A DNA stretch of 64,000 nucleotides from Dimorphilus gyrociliatus (lineage: Eukaryota; Annelida; Polychaeta; Dinophilidae). The stretch covers positions 687,230-751,229 of the forward strand of contig CAJFCJ010000028.1 of the NCBI GenBank assembly GCA_904063045.1. The letters run 5' to 3'. The stretch's first letter is position 1. Every line of letters starts with the position of its first letter. Both the position numbers and the translations under genes were made by a program. Under the pieces are notes generated by a model. The model had not been told where the DNA came from. It was given only the letters and a program-made list of their open reading frames with translations, and ran no database searches. Positions 36,216-47,600 of the stretch are shown piece by piece.

Positions 36216-39200
36216 ATGAATAATCCAGAGAAGACTGCTAATTTCTTATCAAAGTTTACATTATGGTTTGTAGAAATAAAAAAGAAAAAACCCATAAAAA
36301 AAACTTTATCTTCTTCTTTATCTTGTTTTTAAAGGTGGATGAACGATTTCCTAAAAGTTTGTCGTACTAAAGAAATTGAACAGAATGAATTATACGATTT
36401 AAATCCTAATGAAACATCTAATTACCTACATAGGATTTTACTAAAGTAACAGAAATTTATTATTATTGTTTAAAGTTAGGGTTAAACATTCTTTTAATGA
36501 ACAAAAATAATGACAGGAACTTGGATAAATGCTTGGAAATGAAACCAATAAGTTCTCTTAAATTTTTTTATTATGTCATTGTTAAAACTTTTAAAAATGA
36601 TTATATTCTTATGTTATCCACTTGTGCTTTGGCGGTAAATATATTTATTTATTATATATTGTTAATAATAACCTTATTAACAACAGGAGATATTTAGAAC
36701 ATCGACACCTGTTCTCCTATCAATATTAATCAGTTATTTTGAAGATGAGCCAAAAGTTAATAAGACTATGTCCTATTTAGTTGCGATTGGATTGTTTCTT
36801 GTGAATATAGTATTTGGTCAAATGAATGGATGGTACTTTCATCTAGCTGGTATAAACGCCATGAAAGTTAGATCTGCTTTTACTACAGTAATCTATGAAA
36901 AGGTTGGACTTTCTTTTTTTTGATCAAATGAATAATATTTACATATTAATTAATTTCTATATAGATTTTGAAGACGAAAAATGACAGTATACTTCAGTTG
37001 ACTTCTGGTAGAATTATTAATCATATTTCTACTGATATTGAGATTTTAACTAAAGGATTAGTGGGTGGTTGCTTTCTTATTCTGTCTCCAATATTTTCGG
37101 CTATTCTGCTCATATTAATAATATACGAAACTGGTTCATTCGCCTTTTCTCTCATTGGTGCTATAGCCGCAATTACAATTTTTCAATCGCTTCTTTCAAT
37201 GAAAGGTAGTTCAATAAGAGTAAAGATTGGTAACGAAACTGACAAAAGAGTAAAATTTATGAATGAGATAATTGTTGGTATAAAAGTTATTAAAATGTAC
37301 ACGTGGGAAAAACCGTTTATGAACATAATCAAGTTGTTTAGGAAAACAGAAGCAAACTTAATAAAAAGTGCATTACGTTTTAGATTCTTCTCTCTTAGTT
37401 TCTTTACTTTATACCAGCCACTTATGGTAGCAACACTTCTACACGTTGGAAATGGACTAAATTTAAAAACAAATTGGCCATTAACTTCCTTCTTTCGAGT
37501 ATTCTCCTATTTACAAGTTTTACAAGTTCATTGCGGGTTTTACTTACCTTTTGCGTTGTTTGAATTTCCAACTGCAATAAAATCTCTTAGAAGAATTAAA
37601 GTAAGCAATTATATACAGCTTATATATAATGGACAATTGTTAGTGCTATGAACTTGCTTACTTTTTAAGGAGTTCTTAGAAGAAGCCGATTTAAAAAAAT
37701 TTTATAAAGAGGAAGAAAACATTACGGATGAAACGATCGATAATTCAGTTATTGAAATTGCCGACTTAAAAGGATATCGAAATTATAGAGAAGGAAACAT
37801 TTCGGGCAAAGATAAAGTAAGAAGATAAACTTTTAAATAAAGATTATGTTATATTGGTTCCTTTTTACATTTCCCATTAGATCTATAAGAAAAATGAAAA
37901 AAATTTAATCCTCCAGGGAATAACATTTCAAATTGAAAGAGGGCAATTATTATTCGTTATCGGGCATGTCGGAGCTGGAAAGGTTTCTTGCTAAATTCAA
38001 TCGAAATACTAATAATTTTACTCTTTCTCATTGCTCTCTCCCTTCTTTTTTCTTCTTCTATGAATCACTCAGACGACATTAATGGATGCTTTATTAAAAG
38101 AAATTGATATTGAGTATTCGAAGAGAATAATTGGAGGAAATATATCATATAGCTCTCAAGAACCTTGGATATTTAATGGTTCGATTAGAGATAATATTTT
38201 ATTAGAAGAAGAGTACTTTGAATTAAAATATAATACCATTTTATCATCTTGCTGTTTGAATGTTGTAAGTACTTTACTGAATCTTGACAAACTAATTATT
38301 GAATAATTATTTTGCGCTATTTCTATTGAAATATTAATCATTGTTCAATCTATTACAATAGGATATAAGTAACCTAACAGATGGAGATGCTACTTTAGTT
38401 GGGGAAAGAGGATTAATGCTTAGCGGGGGCCAGAAGGCAAGAATAAATCTTGCTAGGTAAACAAACTACAGTAACTTAATTATTAATTGTCGTTATACTA
38501 TATTTTTTTATTCAATAGATCATTATATAAAGAAGCTGACGTCTACATTTTAGACGATCCATTAAGTGCCTTAGATGCTAGGGTTTGTCAACAAGTTTAC
38601 CAAAAAGCTATTAAAACCTTTCTAGCCGAAAAGGCTGTTATTTTGGTTACACATCGTTTGAATTTAATTAGAAATAAGGATAGGGTTCTCTTCCTTGAAA
38701 ATGGCCGTCAGAAGTTTATAGGAGAATATGACGATTTTAAAAAAACAGCAGTCAGTCTTAATCAACCAGAAGTAGTAAATTCAGTCTCAACAAAGAGTCT
38801 ATTGTCAAAGAAGACAAAATCAGAAGCAAAATTGAAAGAGGAAAATATAAAATACGGAAAAGTTGGAATAGATGTTTACTGGGTTTATTTGAAAAGTGGT
38901 AGGGCTCTAATTGCTATGCTTGCTTCAATCCTACTTTTGACCGGCTTTTCTTACAACACCTACAACAATTATAGCTTATTAGAAATAGTCAGAAAATCAA
39001 ATTCCACTAAGGGATTGGATATGAATAAAGCCTATTTGTTTCTAGGAAACATTTTTGTTATTTGGCTAACCTTCGCCCTTGGCCTAATTTCAATGTCAAA
39101 CTTTACAACTACGGCCTCTAGAAATTTACATAATAAACTCTTCCAAAAGATAATGATGGCTCCTTGCCGTATCTTTGATGAAAATTCCACTGGTCAAATA

Positions 39201-40842
39201 GTTAATAGATTTTCTCGAGACATCGGATTTATAGACAATCTCCTACCAGTCATTGTCTATGATATAAATACAGTGTTTATGGGAATTATTACGGCTATAG
39301 GCTTTACTTTTTATGTCATCCCATACGTGGTTATTGTTAGTGTTTTCCTATGCCTAATATTGGCGTACGTCATATACTATGTTATAAGAACGTCGAGGCA
39401 TGCTAGAAGATTGGAAGCTGCAGCTAGAAGTCCACTTTATTCCGCCATTTCTGATACTTTACCTGGCTTAAGAACTATTAGAACTTTAGGCGTTTCTGAT
39501 AAGTATTTAGCAAAGGTTCAAAGACTTTCTGAAGAGCATACGAAAGCATGGTACATGTTCATCTGTTCGTTTAGGTGGATGGGTTTTCGGCTTTCGTGGA
39601 TTATATCACTTTTCCTCTTTTTGTCTAATATTTTGTGTATAGCATTAAGTTCAACTATAAGTCCTTCGCTTATGGGTTTAGCAGTCATAAATATTCTAAA
39701 TATCCTAGAACCCTTTGAATTCTTCTTTAGAATGTTAACTGAATTGGAGAATGCTGTAAGTAGCCTACGATCCCATATATATATATATTTTTTACCGAAA
39801 ACCTAATACAATTTAAAACTATTTTTAAAAACGAAAGATGACTTCCGTTGAAAGAATCAATGAATATACGAAAATTGAAAGCGAACATAGCCTTCATGGT
39901 AAACCAGAACTCGAACCGCCAAAAGATTGGCCTTCAACGGGAAAATTGCAATTTGAAAATGTAGTGTTGCAGTATATTCCAGAGAAATCTCCAGTTCTCA
40001 ATGATATTTCATTTACGTTCGAAAATGGCGAAAAGGTACAATATAATCAAGATGATTTATTAAAATAACAAAACAATTTCCTCTTAAAAAAATTATAGAT
40101 TGGTGTTGTTGGTAGAACTGGAGCTGGTAAGAGTTCTCTGCTGGTTGCAATGTTAAGGCTAGCCAAAACATCAGGAAAAATGATTCTTGATGGCATTGAC
40201 ATGACTAAATTATGTTTAGAGGCAACTCGCAAGCATTTTTCGGTAATACCCCAAGATCCGGTAATATTTGGTACAACGTTACGAAAAAACTTGGATCCTT
40301 TTAACGAGCATAAAGATACTGACATTTGGTTAGCATTAGAAAGAACTCAATTATCTCCCAAATTTGTAAAAGGCGTAGAGGGTTTAAATGTAGAATTAAC
40401 TGAGTCAGGTGCAAACTTAAGCTATGGCGAAAAGCAATTAGTATGCTTGGCTAGAGCTTTATTAAAGAAAACTAAGATATTAATTTTAGACGAGGCTACC
40501 GCTAACGTTGACGAAGAGACTGATGAAATTATTCAAAAAGTACTTAGAGACGCTTTCTATCAATGTACAGTTATTACTATAGCCCATCGTCTAAATACAA
40601 TTGTGAATTGCGGAAGGGTTTTAGTTATTGGAAATGGCAAAATAATTGAGGATGGTGATCCTTTGAACTTGCTAAAAATCAATAGTGAATTTAGACGTTT
40701 AGCTGAATACGACGGTTCGTCTAACGTAGATAAATTATTAAAGATGGGGGAAGAACTGAGGAACGATAATGGAACAGAATTGCTCAAGGACTCAATTAGC
40801 AACAACCACAATTCCGACGTAGTTGACGATACAATCTTGTAA
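36216..40842 (+). CDS. ABCC4/MRP-type ABC transporter, 1281 aa
   Basis: Twelve exons join in frame: 36216-36265, 36335-36445, 36517-36634, 36687-36902, 36965-37600, 37670-37816, 37881-37982, 38073-38264, 38362-38456, 38519-39755, 39838-40035, 40099-40842. The full-transporter layout is TMD1 - NBD1 - TMD2 - NBD2. NBD1 has Walker A GHVGAGKT (454-461), Q-loop SSQEPWIF, signature LSGGQ (544-548) and Walker [13 protein letters not shown] with Asp at the catalytic Glu position. NBD2 has Walker A GRTGAGKS (1039-1046), IPQDPVIF, signature LSYGEKQ (from 1141), Walker [13 protein letters not shown] and H-loop IAHRLNT. The asymmetric NBDs, the short N terminus without TMD0 and the phrase [12 protein letters not shown] are ABCC4-like. 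It would export organic anions, cyclic nucleotides or eicosanoids at the plasma membrane; lineage-specific paralogues are common, so no symbol is given. Confidence 0.93.
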
Positions 40843-41461
40843 TATTTCCTAAGTCATTAAAGAAGTTATTCTGTTAGAACCTATTTATTGGGCAAACAAG
40901 ATAGAGACATTATCATTGCTCATAAAATTTAAAAGCAAAATATCGGAAAAAAAGGCACGTTTTTCTTTCTCTTATTCACTTGAAAAATTGATAAAATGAT
41001 CTATATGAATCATGTTTTATTCATATTTTTGCATAGGTTATTCACCAAATTATTGAATTTTATTACTTTTCAATATATATTTTTATTACTTTGCAACTAA
41101 ATCTTCCCTCTAGGTTAATACATAAAAACAAAATACATATATAGAGGTTTTATTCTCTAAATAAAATTGTTAAAATTATCCTTTCGACTCTGTTACCAAT
41201 ATTTAACTTAACTGTATACCATATTACACTTGAAACGTGGTAGAAAACAACAATAATCACGTGAAAATCAATAAAGTATGAATGCGCTTGGCCTGCGTAG
41301 AACAAGATCCAGCCTGCGTCTATCACTATTTGGGATTAATCTCATTAGGTATTGTTCACTTTATTTTTATAAGAAACTATTTTAAGTGTTTCTAACTTTA
41401 AAACCAATAGTTGTTTGTTTAAGGAATATTGTTAATCATTTTGTCAAAAACAAGTTGAACT
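40843..41461. other. spacer and 5' region of the repeat/ART-like gene
   Basis: A CACGTG E-box is at 41258-41263, followed by a GC-richer patch (41280-41340). A possible 5' UTR intron runs from GTATTG at about 41349 to TTTAAG at about 41423. Otherwise AT-rich with nothing recognised. Confidence 0.4.
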
Positions 41462-43741
41462 ATGGCGGAAAAATTACAACAATCCGACCCTGAAGTGGAA
41501 AGAAATTGTCAAAAATTAATAAATGTTATGAGAGTGTGTAAAATATCGGAAGCAGACAAAGTAAAAAGAGATTGCTTTAGTGTATTAGAATTATTTTATA
41601 ATAAAAAAACAATTGATGAGAAACGAGCTATTTGCGAAAAATTAGTTGAAGAAGGATGTTCTAAACCTTTGGTTGATTGGTATGATTTGTTGGAAAAGAA
41701 TTTACAAGACAAAAATGCTAAATTGTGTTTCGAAAAGGTTAATAGGATAGTAATAGAATTTTCTTCATCCAGTTTTGGTTTTGGAGTTGCTGTTTTTAAA
41801 GCTGGACTTGTGGATTTTGTATTATCGGTTATGGATAGATTTAAAGAAACCTATAAAAAAGATAAGGTGTATTTTTTATTCAACTGCCATTTTCTTTTTT
41901 ATGCATAATTAAACGCTACACTTTCTTGAAGAGTAATTTTCGTATTTTGATTCAAAACATACATAAATATTATATATAAATAAAGAAAACCTCAATAAAC
42001 AAATGTCAGGATTGCTTAAAACTTTAAACATATCAGGCCTTTATACACAATATTGTAATATATGCATATATATAATTTTATATATTCAGTATGAGGGTTA
42101 TATTATGTTGACTTTATCTATTCACAAAACATTATTAATAATGTATTCATTACTAAACAGTTTCAAGAAAGATCTGTTATGGACTCTTTAGCTATTTTAA
42201 TGCATCTTGCAACAATTGTATCTATACGTGATGGATTGCAAGAAAAGTATTGCGAAAAGAAGGACCTATTCGAGTTTTATAAAGATCCAAAACAAAATAC
42301 AAAAACTACTTCCATTCTAACATTATCAATAATCAGTAGGCTTGCTGATGCATCTAATGAAGACGAAATTAAAGCAGATCATTCAATAATGGATTTCTTT
42401 AAAGAATTAGTTGAGAATGCTATCTCCTCGAAAGATAAAGTTGTCAAACGAAATGACATTGAATTTAGTCTTGAGAATCTTCTATTTACAATGGAGTTAT
42501 TAGCCTACAACGCTGAAAATTCAAAGTATATGCTTAAAAAGAAATTGGGACCGATTATCTTTAAAGCCCTTAAATTCAATAGTCAATTAAAGCGAGAATC
42601 TGAAACTAAATGCTGTCTCTCTACCCTTATGATTTTCTTGGAACTTGTAAATGAATTAGACGAGGGAGAAGTAGTCTTAGGTTGTCCAGGGCTGACTGAT
42701 TTTCTTCTGGAATTAAAGAGTCAAGGTCAAAGTTACGATATCGCCGAACTAATTGATGAAATTTTAGGATCAATCAAATCGTCGTGTGATTACGTTTACG
42801 AATGTAGAGAATTCTTTAATAGTCTAAATATACCTGGTAAGAAAGATATTTTGTTATAACCATATATTCTCAACTATTATACGATACATATACAGTATAT
42901 ATTTATATATACTAATGTATATGTAGTGTATGTATCCTATATTGTATTGGTATAATACAGTATAATAATAGAGTATAAATGAATAATTAATTCTGTTCAA
43001 TAGAGGAATATTTGGACGAGACACATAACGAATGCTATTGTAGCGTTTGCCATAAATCAAGAAAACAACCGGATTTTTATGAGAGGGGAGAGCCGCCTAA
43101 ATTTTATTCCCTTCCTATTGGATGGTATAGATTTGGTCTTAAGGTTCCGGCAAAGACAATTGCTCAAAGAGCTTTTGATAAATGGCATAGAGCCTTTCAC
43201 GGTACTCAAACAGATAGAATTGTTAAAATTCTACAGCACGGTGATTTGCTAATGCCTGGCGATAGAACAGCAGAGGGAGATCAACTGAGAGAGTTGGATG
43301 GGCACTATAACGACAAAACAAAACCGAAAGGTTTTAATACTAAGCAAGTATTTGTATCGCCAACAATAAAATATGCTGGTTTAGATTCATACGCAAAGCC
43401 TTACAAGTTGGTTAAATATAAAACAAAATATATTCGATACTACATCAAAAATTAAAATCGAACAATTTTCAGATGGAAAACAGATGGGAAGAAAGCAAGA
43501 GTCGCCTTTCAGGTTCTCATCCAACCAGATTCTTTCATTGTTGGAAAAGAAACGATAGGAGTAAAGCATCGCTTGGATTCTAAGTAATAAACTTTCTGAC
43601 AACTAATAATAATAATGATTATTAATAATTCATTTTAAAACAATTTTACACAGGTATACTAATAAGGAACTGGAATGGTCAACAGATAGGAGAGGTGTTG
43701 TTATCTTATACGGTATCCTCGTAAAAATCGAAAAGAAGTGA
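41462..43741 (+). CDS. helical-repeat protein with C-terminal PARP/ADP-ribosyltransferase-like domain, 560 aa, unnamed
   Basis: Five exons join in frame: 41462-41866, 42161-42836, 43004-43406, 43473-43583, 43654-43741. Residues 1-360 are leucine-rich helices resembling armadillo/HEAT repeats (for example SLAILMHLATIVSI, FKELVENAI, LLFTMELLAYNAE). Residues 371-376 hold a C-x-C-x2-C cluster (CYCSVC) and then GEPPKFYSLPIGWYRFGLKV. From about 415 the sequence resembles the ADP-ribosyltransferase fold: WHRAFHGTQ (His426-Gly-Thr, like the PARP HG[ST] motif), VKILQHGDLLMPGD, then QVFVSPTIKYAGLDSYA (Tyr484, like the Y-x(n)-SxxxxYA block), and finally ELEWSTDRRGVVILYGILVK in the last exon, placed like the PARP terminal strands with Glu. 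This gives an H-Y-E-like arrangement. Activity is inference. I do not recognise a named orthologue. Confidence 0.7.
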
Positions 43742-44610
43742 TAAAGATAAGCTTGACAACTTTCTTTTGACTTTTAGCTGTTATCTTTGAATGATATAAT
43801 TAAAATATGTACCTATGTAATAAAATAATTAAAACTATTAAGGATATTTATGTGAATAAACTGGAAATTTATTTTATATTCATTAATCTCTAATTTGGCA
43901 AGATCTTATAGCGTTTAATCTTTCCTCCTTTAAAATAATGAAAATAGAAAGGTTACTTTTTTCTTTTTCTCTTTACTCTGTTTTTGTTATCTAATGCCCC
44001 TTTTATATATTTTTTTGAGACTTTTAGGTAGAAAATGATGGCAGTTTATTATTAGAATATGAAGATTGTTATTTTCCTGCTCCTCTAATTTATATCTTGT
44101 CTAAGGAATACTTAGATTTTTGGCCTATATTGTAGGAAGAGTGAAGGGTTATTAGAGCTGTGAACCGCATCCTCTTTCCTCTAACCTTTGAGTTCTTACG
44201 GTTGAATACATTCCCTAATTGGAAGTTCTTGTGGTTTTCGTGGTGGTTAAAATGGAACGTGGAAGGGGATAGAAGGGAATAAGGAAGTAAGAAAGAGACA
44301 GACAGACAGACAGAGAGAGAGAGAGAGAGAGAGAAAATGAGAGCGAGAAGGAGAAATTAAAAGAGAGTAAAGGAGAGGATAAATAATTAAAACAAAGAAA
44401 ATCTTTCGAGTTTTACGTATTAAGATACACTTATGTATTAAACTGCAAAAAGATGTATTATGTAAATCTTATGATATACATATGAACCAATTATACGACC
44501 TGTTTTAAATATCTAATAAAGTGAAAATACAAGGAAAACAGAGTTAATAAAGAGAAAAAGTTATTCGAATGTTCTCCCACAAACCAATAGGTTTACTCTT
44601 GTTTAATTCT
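43742..44610. other. convergent 3' spacer with purine repeats
   Basis: It holds the 3' UTRs of the ART-like gene and TRIO. A (CAGA)n/(GA)n run lies at about 44298-44334. Nothing else was supported. Confidence 0.6.
44298..44334. repeat. (CAGA)n then (GA)n microsatellite
   Basis: Three to four CAGA-type units are followed by a run of GA units in an 80-base purine-rich block. Confidence 0.8.
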
Positions 44611-47600
44611 TCATGATTTCCTAGAATTCTTGGATTTCTTTTCAAGGAATTCAATTATCTTCTTTTTTGGCAAGATAGTTTTCAAATAGGTTTCCGGTTT
44701 AGATTTGATCCAACTATGTTGAAGGCATTCAGCTGTAGAAGGTCTATTCCTATAAGAAATTACGTAATGGTAAATTATGCAGAAGGACGGACGTAGAATA
44801 AATAAACTGATAAAAAATATAAATTTATTAATGAAATATTTACATTGGATCCAATTGAAGGCATTTAGTCCAGAAATCTCTACAGTATTCTGAAACTCCT
44901 AAATCTTCACCCTTCTTTTCCCAATGGCCATAAATTAATGTAAAAGTTAGAGCACCGACACTCCAAACATCATTTTTTAAACTTATCTTGTATTCTTTGA
45001 TTTCCGGTGCCGAGAATTCATCTTTATCGATATGAGCATTAAGATTATCATTGATTTTTTCATTAGAAATTGTTGATAAAGTAAAATCAATTAGCTTTAA
45101 ATTATTCGATTCCAGCAATATATTTTCCGGTCTTATACTTAAGTGTATAATATTTAAATTATGTAAATATCCAAGGGCTTGAAGTAGTTGTTGAATATAA
45201 ATTAACGTATGAAATTCCGTATAGTCTTCTTTACTGTTGCAGATTTCATCAATAAGAGTTTTCCACTTTAAACTAGGATGATAATAAGAAAAATGAAAGT
45301 TGAAGTTATTGTTATTATTATATATAACACTATTTATAGGTTATATTTATTATTACTTTTGCATAACAATTATAAAATAATTGTTCCATTCATATAATCC
45401 ATAGACAGTTGGAAAGTAGTCGTTATGTAATATTTTTAATGTTTCATATTCATTTCGTGCCAATTCATTTGTCCTAAAGATTTTCGCTGAAAAACTTTCA
45501 GAATTCTTACTACACTGCCGTATTTCGGCGAAATTTCCTCTAGAGAGAGTCTTTCCTAATGAATAGCCAAAGAAATTGTTATTTTTTCGATCTTGATAGA
45601 TGAATGAAACGTAAACAAGTATTTAATTAAATGTGAAAAAATACAGGTTTATTTAAGCCTACTTTGGATAATTAAGTTAGCAGTGCTTGTAAAACTTCCG
45701 ACCGAATTCGTTGCTGTGCAGGAATATTGACCCATATGATTAGATTTCACATTAAATATCTGCAAAAAGTTAGGGAGGTTTCAGACCAATGGGGTATTAG
45801 TTAAAACAGTGCGTAAAACAGGTCAACAAACGGATAATGTTGCTTCTCCGTCATCTTCTATGTTTATTTTTAGGTTTTCGGAATCCTCTAAAACCTGTTG
45901 GTCTGTACCGAACCACATTAAATTGGGTCTAGGTCGACCACATACTCTGCAGGTGAAAACAGCCGTTGAACCTTCCTCAGCGGTTACATCTTGGAGATGG
46001 GGCGAAAAAACCGGCGCGACCTCGTAGATGCTTTCGGGTTTATTGGTGGGTTTAGGGGGGTGCTCCAAAATGAAGTTGGACTTTTTCTCCCTCCGAAAAC
46101 TGGGACGTTTAAGCTTTAGAGCTTCCGTCCAAGAAAGTTTTGTTTCACCGTCCTGCGGCTTTTTAAAATATGGTTTATCAATCATGATAAAAACTAAAGT
46201 TAATGATTGATATTCGTTGAGAGAAGACACCTAGAAAAGGAATCAATTAACTTACAACAGATAAAGTAAGACTATTATGATCATCTTCGGGCGATCTTCT
46301 TGGCCTAAAGGACGCTCTAAATCCATCGAAAAAAGTCTTCTTCGACTTCGGGCTGGCAGACAGCTTTCGCTCTATTTCCTTCGTGACGACGTCCTCCATA
46401 CTCTCCTTTTTCCTGCTGTTGACGGCTGGACTTGACGCTGCCTTAACTGCATTACTCTGCGGCGTTGAATGTGTCTTCCTCAGTGAATTGCTGCACGACA
46501 AACTTCCGATCTCGGGGGCCGATCTGTCAGAATGCATTCTGGAATTAAACGAATCCGGAATTCTGTGCGGAAAACAAAAAATGCTTCGGTAACATACGTT
46601 GGCGAGTGTTGCAGGGAGACCAGACAACAATGCAGTTCTTTCCTGGACATCTAGGTTAATGCCTTTTGTCTATGTGACAGTAATTTTGTTTGTTTGTTTG
46701 TTTGTTTGTCTAGTATTATGTATTTTTTTTTAATCAACCATCTGATTATCTTATGATATTTATTATTTCAAGCCATATTTAAATAAATTTTATATTTATA
46801 TAAGTTGTTTACATTGTATTAGACATTTTAATTAACCATATTAATGTTAATTTTTCGGTTTAACGTCTTCTTTTTTTACGCTACAAACGGAAAGTAGTAG
46901 CAGGGAAAAAAAGGAATAATTTGGATGGTTGAAGACTTATTATCAGATAAATATTTGAAACAGACTTTTTTCTCTTTGCGGAAAGAAAAGCGATAAAAAA
47001 GAACCAAAAGAGAAAAACGTAAAAACAAAAATTCGTTTTAAGTCAAAGGTGTTTAAAATAAATTCAGTTTGAGGAGGGGAAAGTAGGAGGGTTAGGAAAA
47101 ATGAGAGCGCGAGAAACGGAGAGAATGAAAGTATGCATATGTGTGTATAGGATGGGGGAGGGGAAAGGGAAGGGTTGGTAGAATGAAGGTGATAAAAGAC
47201 TTAGGAGAATTAAAACTAGAGAAATGTATATGAGAGATTGGGGATAATGAAAATGAGAAGATTGGTATATAAGCGATGATACTCTAAAAGGGTAGGAATT
47301 GGGAAAGAGAAGGATAATTTTCCTAAGAAAAAAAATGTGAAAAGATAAAAAAAATTGAAAAAAATTGGTTTTAAAAAATTAGCATTAACCAAGATGGCAA
47401 AAATACGACGATAAAACGAGTGTCGAGTAACTCTGAATCCATATTTTTTTTTTGCAGATTTTGTTTGTTTTGACAAAATTAAAAATAGTTTTCTTTTTTT
47501 TTTTTAAAAAAAAAATTTTAGAAAAAAAAAATACTTGTTCATAGGAAAAAAGGAGGGAATAAAAAATTCTTCTGCCGCCATTTTTTCTCTCAATAAGATA

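Noticed and set aside
46028-46592. plus-strand open frames at 46028-46210 and 46383-46592
   Set aside because: They are antisense shadows of the TRIO Ser-rich linker and Ig exons, which join in phase and carry recognisable domains.
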